Source: JBFLVQ01 sp040758525 (lineage in GTDB: Bacteria > Acidobacteriota > Blastocatellia > Chloracidobacteriales > JADJPF01). Taken from it: a DNA stretch of 18,129 nt. Within the stretch, counting starts at the first letter, position 1. Each line of letters starts with the position of its first letter. The notes under the pieces are model-generated. The model saw nothing but the letters and a program-made list of their open reading frames with translations, made no database searches and was not told the origin of the DNA. The DNA lies in NCBI GenBank assembly GCA_040758525.1, contig JBFLVQ010000107.1, positions 1-18,129 on the forward strand, given 5' to 3'. Shown here in pieces: positions 1 through 6,667 of this stretch. The translations under genes and the position numbers were made by a program.

Positions 1-143
1 AAGAAAGAGGTACCAAAGTAGTCCTCGAGAGCTTTAATATGTGCGCTCACAGTTGGCTGGGTAATATTAAGCCGCTCGGCGGCGCGCGAAAAACTCATCG
101 ATTCATAAACACAACAGAATATCTCTAAAAGTCTTAGATCCAT
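1..143 (-). CDS. LysR-type transcriptional regulator, N-terminal fragment (cut by window edge)
   Basis: Reading the minus strand from the ATG at 143 gives 47 codons before the window ends. The product begins MDLRLLEIFCCVYES and continues with SFSRAAERLNITQPTVSAHI and KALEDYFGTSF. This is the winged helix-turn-helix of LysR-type regulators: the AAERLNITQPTVS stretch is the helix-turn-helix and the following LE...G segment leads into the wing. The family consists of DNA-binding regulators of about 300 residues with a C-terminal effector domain, so roughly 250 residues lie to the left of the window. The start matches the usual LysR N-terminus. No strong ribosome binding site is visible before it. 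It follows the 137-residue gene after a 39-bp gap and is probably co-transcribed with it. Its targets and effector cannot be read from this fragment. Confidence 0.88.
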   Translation of the reverse strand, partial: MDLRLLEIFCCVYESMSFSRAAERLNITQPTVSAHIKALEDYFGTSF

Positions 144-182
144 GAATTTTGTCCAGGAAAAGATCTATGTAGTGATGATGGG

Positions 183-596
183 TTACTCCACCTTGAGGAC
201 CTCCATAGCTTCTTGCTTGGAGATAAACTTCTTGTTGGTTAAACAGTCAAGCAGTAGCGTTAGCGCTAGTGTGAACTCGCCTACTGCGAGTCCTGCGGCG
301 CGATTTGGATTCATACGCAGATTCTGTAATGTATAGATGGTTTCAGTGTCCTCAGGGCCAATTAGGGACTTCTGCTCCAGAGTGCTGACAAGAGAATCGA
401 AGATCCATGCTAGTTTCGCGACACGATTGGCTAAATCATGCTTCTTTTTCATTTTACTAGTGACTTGCAGTTCATCACGGGTCAATAATTGTTGGTGTAC
501 TAGCAGCTCAATAGTAGCTTTAATCGCACGTGCGACCTGTTCAATGATCTTGACTTTCTCTGTCGTATCCTCATCTGATGGCTTATTCAAATTCAT
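183..596 (-). CDS. Uncharacterised 137-residue helical protein
   Basis: I do not recognise a family. The product is 137 residues, begins MNLNKPSDEDTTEKVKIIEQ, and looks largely helical and cytoplasmic, with no signal peptide or membrane segment. A charged N-terminal third (KMKKKHDLANRV) is followed by a more hydrophobic stretch (AGLAVGEFTLALTLLLDCL, about residues 100-118) that could pack in a helical bundle. Coding is supported by an AGGA ribosome binding site 9 nt before the ATG, by full use of the interval between two co-oriented genes, and by amphipathic helix-like composition. It starts 32 bp after the 91-residue gene and ends 39 bp before the LysR gene, so the three probably form one transcript. 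The adjacency gives no specific function. Confidence 0.72.
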   Translation of the reverse strand: MNLNKPSDEDTTEKVKIIEQVARAIKATIELLVHQQLLTRDELQVTSKMKKKHDLANRVAKLAWIFDSLVSTLEQKSLIGPEDTETIYTLQNLRMNPNRAAGLAVGEFTLALTLLLDCLTNKKFISKQEAMEVLKVE

Positions 597-628
597 GCGT
601 AATTTCCTAAGACAGGAGCAGTCTCCGT

Positions 629-904
629 CTATATCTCAAGTTCTTCAGGCCAATCCTCCTTGCGGTCACCTCGTCCACGCATGGGATTGCCGGCAAGTTT
701 GGCTTGGTTGATATTATGCCAACGTTGTAATTCAAAATTCTTAAACATACGGATCGTTTTACTATCAGTGACAAAAACAAAATCTCGTTCGCCAACCATT
801 GCAATCTCTTGTTGAATATCAACGATCTCCAGTCGCAATCCAAACCAAGGATCGCTACGGTCTATGGGAGTAACTTCATCGCCAGGTTGAAACTGATTTT
901 TCAT
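629..904 (-). CDS. Uncharacterised 91-residue protein
   Basis: The start at 904 is chosen over longer upstream possibilities because GAGGAGG lies 6 nt before this ATG. The product (91 residues) begins MKNQFQPGDEVTPIDRSDPW, and the middle (IVDIQQEIAMVGE, DFVFVTDS) alternates hydrophobic and polar residues as in beta strands. The N-terminal F-x-P-G-D-E-V pattern resembles the first strand of small SH3-like or KOW-like barrels, but that is only a resemblance. The C-terminus is polar, ending RKEDWPEELEI. There is no signal peptide or membrane segment, so it is probably cytoplasmic. It is the first gene of the apparent three-gene minus-strand operon ending in the LysR regulator. No function can be assigned. 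Confidence 0.72.
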   Translation of the reverse strand: MKNQFQPGDEVTPIDRSDPWFGLRLEIVDIQQEIAMVGERDFVFVTDSKTIRMFKNFELQRWHNINQAKLAGNPMRGRGDRKEDWPEELEI

Positions 905-910
905 GGCTTT

Positions 911-917
911 CCTCCTC
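911..917 (-). promoter_or_regulatory. Ribosome binding site deciding the start of the 91-residue gene
   Basis: On the minus strand GAGGAGG is followed by 6 nt (AAAGCC) and then ATG at 904. It is one of the strongest Shine-Dalgarno matches in the window. It argues against starting translation at the in-frame ATG near 1021, which would put this site inside the gene. Confidence 0.75.
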
Positions 918-974
918 AATTCTAGGAATTGGCCACAAAGTTCTGCTGCTGCATTGTCAATGACTAATACAAAT

Positions 975-1004
975 ATAATATTGGAATCAGTTTGCGGTAA
1001 GCAA
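975..1004 (-). promoter_or_regulatory. Candidate sigma70-type promoter for the minus-strand operon
   Basis: On the minus strand TTGCTT (1004-999) is followed by an 18-nt spacer and TATTAT (980-975). The -10 element is good and the -35 element is weak. It would place transcription start about 65 nt before the ATG at 904. It is consensus matching by eye only. Confidence 0.28.
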
Positions 1005-1206
1005 TCAGCTCTCCGCAGCAATAAGAGAATCGATTGCGGGTATGCGCTTCAGAAAAGACCACGTTTATAACTACAGGCTGAGGGAAGCTGGCTGACAGCT
1101 TACTGGCTTACCATTGACGGTTAATGTTCACATGGTTAGCGTGGAAAAGCAAGCTGAAACCTTGTTTGCTGCTCCCTCACAGCGTGCAGGCTGGCTTTGC
1201 CAACGG

Positions 1207-1233
1207 TTGGTATTTCTTTACCAATAATTGGTA
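1207..1233. promoter_or_regulatory. Overlapping TTGGTA/TACCAA palindromes, candidate operator
   Basis: TTGGTA at 1207-1212, TACCAA at 1219-1224 and TTGGTA at 1228-1233 form two overlapping inverted repeats that share the middle copy. The second is a perfect 15-bp palindrome with one central base (1219-1233). It lies about 190 bp upstream of the receptor gene and 300 bp upstream of the minus-strand operon. Such symmetry fits a dimeric DNA-binding protein, or a transcript that could switch between two hairpins. The cognate regulator is unknown; the adjacent LysR gene is one possibility. Confidence 0.4.
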
Positions 1234-1349
1234 GCGCTGACACTACTGATTTCCCTCAGAGTTCTCTGCTAACCGCAGTAAATGCCTATTTCTAAGCAGG
1301 TACAAAAGTTGCTAAAGAGAATACACTCTCGTGCCATTTGTATGCCCTA

Positions 1350-1388
1350 GCCGGGATGCGGGCGAAAGTAGTCTCGATACAACCCGGC
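1350..1388 (+). promoter_or_regulatory. Leader inverted repeat ahead of the receptor gene
   Basis: GCCGGG (1350-1355) can pair with CCCGGC (1383-1388) around a 27-nt loop, ending 19 nt before the AAGGAGG ribosome binding site of the receptor gene. It could fold in the 5' leader. I could not match it to a riboswitch class I know, and the stem is short, so it may be chance. Confidence 0.22.
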
Positions 1389-1418
1389 AAGCTGGATTGA
1401 GTTGAGTAAGGAGGTAAT

Positions 1419-4400
1419 ATGCTTAAAAAGCATTCCCTGCTGATGGCTTTAGCCTTGCTCCTGGGGATTGCGCCCATCGTTGTGCTGGCTCAGACGTCGA
1501 ATATCACGATTCTGGGTTCAGTGCGTGACGGCACGGGTGTAACCATCACGGGTGCCGAGGTAAAGCTAGAAGGCGCTGGCGTGGGCGTTACACGCACTGT
1601 GGTTACTGGCTCAGATGGTCAGTACCAGATTACCGATATTTCGCCGGGGACCTATCAAGTTGTTGTTACTGCGACAGGCTTTAAACAAGCTGTCGCTACT
1701 GTTACCTTAACGTCCGATGCTCGCCAGATCGTTGATCTAGGCATCGAGACACGTGGCGGGGAAGTCACTCTGACTGTGACGACTCGCATAGAGATTGGCC
1801 AGAAAGAGGACTCGATTGTAGGAGGCGTACTGGATAGTCGTCGTACCCAAGATCTACCTCTCAATGTGCGTGTTCCTTACAATTTTATCTTTCTGCAGCC
1901 AGGCGCTGTACATGCGCCTGCCAACTTTACAGATCGGCTGACCAATAATAGCAATGGCTCAGCACTGCAAGACGGCCGCGCGCTGCCTATTACACTACAG
2001 GGCTTGCGCGACATTCCTGCCGTAAATGGTAATCGACCTATTTCAAGTAACTATATGCTTGATGGGGTCGATAACAACAACCAGAGTGTGGCAGGATTTA
2101 ACACTAACCTTTCTCCAGACGCAGTGCAGGAGTTGCGCATTGCTACTCATAACTACTCGGCTGAATATGGTCGCAATAGCGGCTTTGTCGCGGTTTTACA
2201 GACCAAGTCCGGCGCGACAGGCTACCACGGCTCTATTTATGAGTTCTTCAACAATGATGCATTGAATGCTAACTCATTCTTCGCCGGCTTCGTGCAACCA
2301 GACACAGATCTATTCTTTGATGACAATCGTGACCGTATACGTCGCAATCAGTTTGGTGCTACCATTGGCGGCCCAGTAATTCCTGGTTCGCGCAAGGTCT
2401 TCTTCTTTGGGTCAGCAGAGTTTCACCGTATACGTTCTGCCCTGATCAATACGGTGAATGTGCCAACTCCAGAGTTCATTCAGTCGCTCCCCTTCGCTAC
2501 GCCACAACGCATACTGTTAGAACTCTTCCCGCCGACGCGTCCAAGCTTCGGCTTCTTTGATGGCAATGGTGATGGCCTCTTTGAGAGTGGTATTGGAGTG
2601 GCCTCAATCTACCGTAGCATCAACCGTAATATGTGGTCATTCCGCACAGATGTGGTGCCTAGCAACCGTAATCGCTTTGTCTTCCGTTGGGTCTTTGATG
2701 ATTACAACGAGGATGCCTTACAGGGTCAGTTGCCTGGTGCTGGCTTCGGTTATCAAGGTTTTGGCACTAAACTTAACAGTCGTGGCCAGAATGGTATCTT
2801 CCAGTGGGTGCATGTAGTGAACCCCACAATCTACAATGATTTTACGTTTGGCTACAACCGCTACAACATTAGTACACGTCAGCCTATTGCCGCTGATGCA
2901 CCACTTGTGCTGGTACAGCCAGGCGTAATACCGCAGCCCAGTCGCCAGGTAGATCTACAAGTGCCAGAGATGGAGGATCTAGTAACTGGTGTGTCATTGC
3001 CTGGACTGCGTTCAGATCTGCCCAGTCGCAGCACTGAGAATACTTTCCAGTTTACTGATATTGTCAGTGTTACCCGTGGGGATCACCATATTAAAGCAGG
3101 TGTGGAGTATCGCCGTCTGTTGGCACCCTCGCTATTTGATGCCTTCGGCGCCGGCAAGTTTACCTTTTTAGGGCTGGCAGGCGCAGGTAATACCTATGCG
3201 GCAGGCAATCCACTCTACACTCAATTTCTCTTCGATCCACGTAATGGTGGACTGCCAGATACCTATCGCACTTTCCGCCGCAATGAGGGTTTTCTATTTA
3301 TACAGGATGATTTCAAGGTAACTAGCAACCTCACTGTGAATGTAGGACTGCGCTATGAGTATTATGGTGTGGTTTCAAGCAAGCGTCCTGCTGGTATAGG
3401 TAACCTAGACTCCAACTTCTTCTTTGGGGGCGGGAATGACTTTTTTGCCAATGTTACCAATGGCGGCTTTGTGCCAACAGATCTGGCTGCCGGTAGCCTA
3501 CAAGATCGACTCTATGGCAAAGACACTAATAACTTCGCACCACGTATAGGATTTGCCTACGACTTACGTGGCCAAGGCCGTACCGTGGTGCGGGGCAGCT
3601 ATGGGATTTTCTATGACCGTGTGCTTAACCGCCTGATCGAAAATGTGCGCTTCAATCCGCCGTTTTCTGCAATAGGGCTGTTTACTGCCGGTCCTATCAA
3701 CACCTTCAACACTCCGCTCGATCGTACTGAGATTGCACAAAGTTTCTTTGCTCCAAATGGCTTCCAGGTTGATGCGAGAATTCGTACCCCTTATGTGCAA
3801 CAGTGGTTCCTTGGTGTGCAGCATGATCTGGGCGGCAACACAATGTTGGAACTTAACTATATTGGCAATACAGGACGTAACCTAGTAGTAACCAGTGATG
3901 TAAATCGCGTAAGCGGTATGACCGTCTTTGGTGGTGGTCCGATCTTAGGTCGTCCCAATCCTACTGTGGCACGTCTATTCCTCACTGAGACAACAGCCAA
4001 GAGCTTCTATAATGCGCTGCAGGTGAATGTCAATCGTCGCTTCTCAAATGGACTGCAGGCCAATTTCTCTTATGTCTATTCACATGCCATTGATGAGGTG
4101 AGCGATCCGTTCCGCAGCATCAATGGGGTAAGTTTCTTCCCCTCTGAGGCACTGGTTGGTCCTATGGAGGTGCGTGACTTCCGATTAGAGCGAGGAAGCG
4201 CGGACTTCGATATACGCCACCGTGCCATTATCAATGTACTCTATGACCTGCCTTTCTACCGCACTCAGCAAGGCCTCAAAGGCCATTTACTAGGCGGCTG
4301 GCAGATCAACTCGTTGGTTACTTTACAGTCTGGCCATCCATTCACTATCTTCGCTGCTGATGATGCCAATGGCGATCTGGTTTTCTACGATCGCGCCCGC

Positions 4401-4757
4401 TTCCTAGGCAGTAGCCGTAGCGGTTCTACCATTGACGATCCGAAAGAGAGAGGACTGCAATATCTCAATCCATTCGACTTCGTGCCTAGCTCTGCTTTCG
4501 GCTTTGGCAATAGTGGTGTAATGGGTCGCAATGTCTTCACTGGTCCAACGTTCCATAATATTGACTTTTCTGTGATCAAAAACACCAAGATCACTGAGGA
4601 TGTAATTGCCCAGATTCGCGCGGAGTTCTTTAACCTTTTCAATAAGGTGAACTTTATGAACCCGCACGGTAACCTGTCCAATCCGGCAACCTTCAACTTG
4701 CTCACCAATACCTACAACCCACGTATGATCCAACTTGCGTTCCGGCTACAGTTCTAA
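1419..4757 (+). CDS. TonB-dependent receptor, Oar-like, with carboxypeptidase-regulatory-like domain
   Basis: This is an outer-membrane receptor of 1112 residues. Residues 1-24 are a signal peptide (hydrophobic MALALLLGIAPIVVLA core). About residues 28-112 form an Ig-like carboxypeptidase-regulatory domain (GSVRDGTGVTITGAEVKLEG, then DGQYQITDISPGTYQVVV). About 130-270 is the plug (LDGVDNNNQSV, PDAVQELRIATHNYSAEYGR, NSGFVAVLQTKSG), and the rest is a beta-barrel ending in Phe (QLAFRLQF). This layout is the Oar-type family, abundant in Acidobacteriota, which imports unknown, probably carbohydrate- or peptide-derived, substrates using TonB energy. The start is fixed by AAGGAGG 4 nt before the ATG and by the signal peptide. 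A strong terminator follows, so it is likely monocistronic. No SusD-like partner is present, and TonB is encoded separately at 11782-12585. The substrate cannot be inferred. Confidence 0.95.
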   Translation: MLKKHSLLMALALLLGIAPIVVLAQTSNITILGSVRDGTGVTITGAEVKLEGAGVGVTRTVVTGSDGQYQITDISPGTYQVVVTATGFKQAVATVTLTSDARQIVDLGIETRGGEVTLTVTTRIEIGQKEDSIVGGVLDSRRTQDLPLNVRVPYNFIFLQPGAVHAPANFTDRLTNNSNGSALQDGRALPITLQGLRDIPAVNGNRPISSNYMLDGVDNNNQSVAGFNTNLSPDAVQELRIATHNYSAEYGRNSGFVAVLQTKSGATGYHGSIYEFFNNDALNANSFFAGFVQPDTDLFFDDNRDRIRRNQFGATIGGPVIPGSRKVFFFGSAEFHRIRSALINTVNVPTPEFIQSLPFATPQRILLELFPPTRPSFGFFDGNGDGLFESGIGVASIYRSINRNMWSFRTDVVPSNRNRFVFRWVFDDYNEDALQGQLPGAGFGYQGFGTKLNSRGQNGIFQWVHVVNPTIYNDFTFGYNRYNISTRQPIAADAPLVLVQPGVIPQPSRQVDLQVPEMEDLVTGVSLPGLRSDLPSRSTENTFQFTDIVSVTRGDHHIKAGVEYRRLLAPSLFDAFGAGKFTFLGLAGAGNTYAAGNPLYTQFLFDPRNGGLPDTYRTFRRNEGFLFIQDDFKVTSNLTVNVGLRYEYYGVVSSKRPAGIGNLDSNFFFGGGNDFFANVTNGGFVPTDLAAGSLQDRLYGKDTNNFAPRIGFAYDLRGQGRTVVRGSYGIFYDRVLNRLIENVRFNPPFSAIGLFTAGPINTFNTPLDRTEIAQSFFAPNGFQVDARIRTPYVQQWFLGVQHDLGGNTMLELNYIGNTGRNLVVTSDVNRVSGMTVFGGGPILGRPNPTVARLFLTETTAKSFYNALQVNVNRRFSNGLQANFSYVYSHAIDEVSDPFRSINGVSFFPSEALVGPMEVRDFRLERGSADFDIRHRAIINVLYDLPFYRTQQGLKGHLLGGWQINSLVTLQSGHPFTIFAADDANGDLVFYDRARFLGSSRSGSTIDDPKERGLQYLNPFDFVPSSAFGFGNSGVMGRNVFTGPTFHNIDFSVIKNTKITEDVIAQIRAEFFNLFNKVNFMNPHGNLSNPATFNLLTNTYNPRMIQLAFRLQF

Positions 4758-4780
4758 TTTAGTATGGTGAGCTTTTTCTT

Positions 4781-4824
4781 ACCCGCATAGCTGTTTAGGC
4801 AACTATGCGGGTCTGCTTTTTCAT
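4781..4824 (+). terminator. Rho-independent terminator of the receptor gene
   Basis: A perfect 10-bp stem, ACCCGCATAG (4781-4790) with CTATGCGGGT (4803-4812), encloses a 12-nt loop and is followed by CTGCTTTTTC. It begins 24 bp after the stop codon of the TonB-dependent receptor. Confidence 0.88.
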
Positions 4825-4890
4825 TACCCCGCCACCAAAAATAGACTATCTATAACAATATCGTTCTATATTATCGTGGTTGTGGCAGGC

Positions 4891-4927
4891 TGTCTAAATT
4901 CTAGACAAGAATTTTAGATTTCAGACA
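4891..4927. promoter_or_regulatory. TGTCTA-N5-TAGACA dyad with a third half-site, candidate operator
   Basis: TGTCTA (4891-4896) and TAGACA (4902-4907) form a perfect inverted repeat. AGACAA recurs at 4903-4908 and 4923-4928, exactly 20 bp apart, which puts the copies on the same face of the helix. The cluster ends about 20 bp before the candidate -35 element of the porin promoter, a typical activator position. It does not match the PhoB box spacing (11-bp direct repeats), although the genes downstream have phosphate-family relatives. Confidence 0.42.
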
Positions 4928-4946
4928 AATTCCTCTCTCGCTATTT

Positions 4947-4974
4947 TTGTTATCAGGCAAAACCCTATTATATT
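4947..4974 (+). promoter_or_regulatory. Candidate sigma70-type promoter of the porin/peroxidase operon
   Basis: TTGTTA (4947-4952), a 16-nt spacer and TATATT (4969-4974) form a reasonable -35/-10 pair. It lies just downstream of the TGTCTA dyad and about 190 nt before the porin start. Called by eye. Confidence 0.4.
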
Positions 4975-5052
4975 GTGCAGATAATCTATCTCAACGACTT
5001 TGGCACAGCAGTTGTTTAGGGATTTGTCCGCAGTACTTAAAAACCTACTAAT

Positions 5053-5064
5053 TTGCTTAAGCAA
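5053..5064. promoter_or_regulatory. Perfect 12-bp palindrome TTGCTTAAGCAA
   Basis: TTGCTTAAGCAA is fully self-complementary and sits about 100 bp upstream of the porin start, downstream of the candidate promoter. It could be an operator. A 12-bp palindrome can also occur by chance. Confidence 0.3.
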
Positions 5065-5112
5065 TGTTAATGGGATTCTTTATTGCTAAGGAGTGACCGT
5101 TTTCAGGTGGGT

Positions 5113-5131
5113 ATGGGCGGATAGAGCCCAT
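5113..5131 (+). promoter_or_regulatory. Short hairpin in the porin 5' leader
   Basis: ATGGGC (5113-5118) pairs with GCCCAT (5126-5131) around a 7-nt loop and is followed by TTTAAG. It ends 20 nt before the ribosome binding site. The T tract is too short for a convincing attenuator. It may shape the leader. Confidence 0.28.
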
Positions 5132-5166
5132 TTTAAGAACTAAGGCCAACTAGGGGGAAAAAGGCA

Positions 5167-6609
5167 ATGGAAAATGCACAGAGAAAGTTATTAGCTTTAA
5201 CGCTCAGCCTACTATTACTACTTACGGCTAATATTGGCATTGTTAGAGCTGATGATGGTAGTAAAGAGAAGGAAGAGCTATTAGCTCGTATTGCCCAATT
5301 AGAGGCATTACTAGCCAAACAGGCTCGCCAATTAGAGACGCTAGAAAAGGTTGTTGCCGAGGCACAGCAGTCAAAAGGACCTGCCGCTAATGAAACAGAA
5401 TCGTCTTTATCAGCGAGAATCGCAGATCTAGAAAGACAACTGAAAATACAAGATAGCCAGACCGTTCAGCAACCTGTGGCAGCCAGTCCTGCGCCACAAA
5501 ATGATGCTGCCAGCAGTTCTAGTATACAGAGTATATTGGACAACAAACTCAATTTCCATGGCGCGTTCAACTTTGCTTATGCACAGACCAATGGTAATGA
5601 CTACAGCATTGGCAATAAATCTGGCAACTATGATAGTGGCAATTTCATTCTGACAATGGGGATAAATCCCTACGATAAGATCTTCTTCAACTCTCAACTG
5701 AACTTTGCCAGTAAACAAGTAGAACTCGATTGGGCATTTGTTGAGCTTCGTCAATCAGATGCACTACGGTTTCGATTTGGCAGAGTTAAGCATCCATTAG
5801 GATTGTATGGCGAGGTTAGAGAGATTGGCACCATTCGTCCGTTATTGACACTGCCACAAGGGATCTATGGTCAGGCTGGGTTTGCTGCAAAAGCATACAA
5901 AGGTTTAGGTGTAACAGGCTCACTAGGCCTAGGTGGTGGTTGGAGTATGGACTACGATGTCTATGGTGGGGAACTCGACATCGATTTTCTTATCCCAAAC
6001 GCGGGATTTCTCAAACTTTCAGATGTTGTAGGTGAAGCTAGTGGCGCTGATGATGGTGATGGCGATAGTGTTGACAATACTGTGAAAGTGGAGATCGATA
6101 AAGTAACCGATGTAGTTGGTGCTAGATTAATGTTTCAGACACCTGTTAATGGTTTGCGATTTGGTATGAGTTCTTATAGAGGTCGAGAGAAAGCCGATAC
6201 TCAACGCCATACAGTTTTGGGATTTTCTGGAGAGTATCTTGCGGATAAATGGACAGTAAGAAGTGAAGTCTTCAAGTTGAAAGATACCTTCGCTCTCGGC
6301 GCGCTTGCTAGTTATGTAGAAGTTGCACGTATGTTAACCAAGAACTGGCAAGTCGCGGCTCGCTACGATCGTTCTACCAATAAGTTCCTCTTCATTGATC
6401 CTAAGTCTGAATTTGCCTCCGTGGTTAAGCACAGAGACAAAGTGATAGGTCTCAACTATGTGTTTAACAGTAATCTAGTAATGAAGTTTGGCTTCCATCG
6501 TGTCAATGGCAACCTTTTTGCTAAACCTCAAGTTAAAGATGGGGTGTTGATTGATGGTTTTAGAAAGAACACGAACATGTTTGAGACTGGTATTCAGTTC
6601 GCGTTCTAA
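5167..6609 (+). CDS. Outer-membrane porin with N-terminal coiled coil (OprP/OprO-like)
   Basis: The 480-residue product has a signal peptide (residues 1-28, LSLLLLLTANIGIVRA), two coiled-coil segments (about 31-67, rich in E, L, A, K, with ELLARIAQLEALLAKQ, and about 78-96), a Ser/Ala/Pro linker (98-120) and a beta-barrel from about 128 to the terminal Phe (FETGIQFAF). The barrel contains FGRVKHPLGLYGE and PLLTLPQGIYG, like the constriction-loop region of phosphate-selective and related porins. The N-terminal coiled coil is of the kind that trimerises or contacts peptidoglycan in other porins. The substrate is not readable; an acidic loop (DDGDGDSVDN, about 294-303) could bind cations. The start is set by AGGGGG 9 nt upstream and by the signal peptide. 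The peroxidase gene starts 58 bp downstream on the same strand, suggesting joint transcription. Confidence 0.85.
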   Translation: MENAQRKLLALTLSLLLLLTANIGIVRADDGSKEKEELLARIAQLEALLAKQARQLETLEKVVAEAQQSKGPAANETESSLSARIADLERQLKIQDSQTVQQPVAASPAPQNDAASSSSIQSILDNKLNFHGAFNFAYAQTNGNDYSIGNKSGNYDSGNFILTMGINPYDKIFFNSQLNFASKQVELDWAFVELRQSDALRFRFGRVKHPLGLYGEVREIGTIRPLLTLPQGIYGQAGFAAKAYKGLGVTGSLGLGGGWSMDYDVYGGELDIDFLIPNAGFLKLSDVVGEASGADDGDGDSVDNTVKVEIDKVTDVVGARLMFQTPVNGLRFGMSSYRGREKADTQRHTVLGFSGEYLADKWTVRSEVFKLKDTFALGALASYVEVARMLTKNWQVAARYDRSTNKFLFIDPKSEFASVVKHRDKVIGLNYVFNSNLVMKFGFHRVNGNLFAKPQVKDGVLIDGFRKNTNMFETGIQFAF

Positions 6610-6667
6610 ATGACTTCAGGTAGATATTCCTTAGATCAAATTCGGTTTCAAGGAGGTGTGGTGACTT

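Larger units (their letters stand above)
905..1418. other. Divergent intergenic region with no supported gene
   Basis: This 514-bp stretch separates the minus-strand small-gene operon from the TonB-dependent receptor. Short open frames exist (for example 1124-1234 plus) but none has a ribosome binding site or recognisable product. It holds a candidate minus-strand promoter (975-1004), a small hairpin AAGCTG/CAGCTT at 1085-1101, the TTGGTA/TACCAA palindrome cluster (1207-1233), a GCCGGG/CCCGGC leader inverted repeat (1350-1388) and the AAGGAGG ribosome binding site of the receptor (1408-1414). Confidence 0.6.
4758..5166. other. Intergenic control region before the porin gene
   Basis: These 409 bp contain no supported gene. 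After the receptor terminator the sequence is AT-rich and holds a TGTCTA/TAGACA dyad with an extra half-site (4891-4927), a candidate promoter (4947-4974), a perfect 12-bp palindrome (5053-5064), a short leader hairpin (5113-5131) and the AGGGGG ribosome binding site of the porin (5152-5157). The long untranslated leader implied by the promoter position (about 185 nt) leaves room for post-transcriptional control. Confidence 0.55.

Noticed and set aside
1124..1234. 36-codon plus-strand frame in the divergent region
   Set aside because: No ribosome binding site, and its 3' end is the palindrome cluster; probably chance.
1350..1418. Riboswitch in the receptor leader
   Set aside because: One short stem only; no conserved core of a riboswitch class I know could be matched.
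1292..1477. Minus-strand open frame overlapping the receptor start
   Set aside because: It overlaps the ribosome binding site and signal-peptide codons of the receptor on the other strand, has no ribosome binding site and no recognisable product.
4385..4733. Two overlapping minus-strand open frames of just over 100 codons within the receptor gene
   Set aside because: They lie antisense to a clearly coding barrel region and show no protein-like features.
4891..4927. PhoB box upstream of the porin
   Set aside because: The repeats are inverted or 20 bp apart rather than 11-bp direct repeats of CTGTCAT, so the Pho regulon assignment is not supported.
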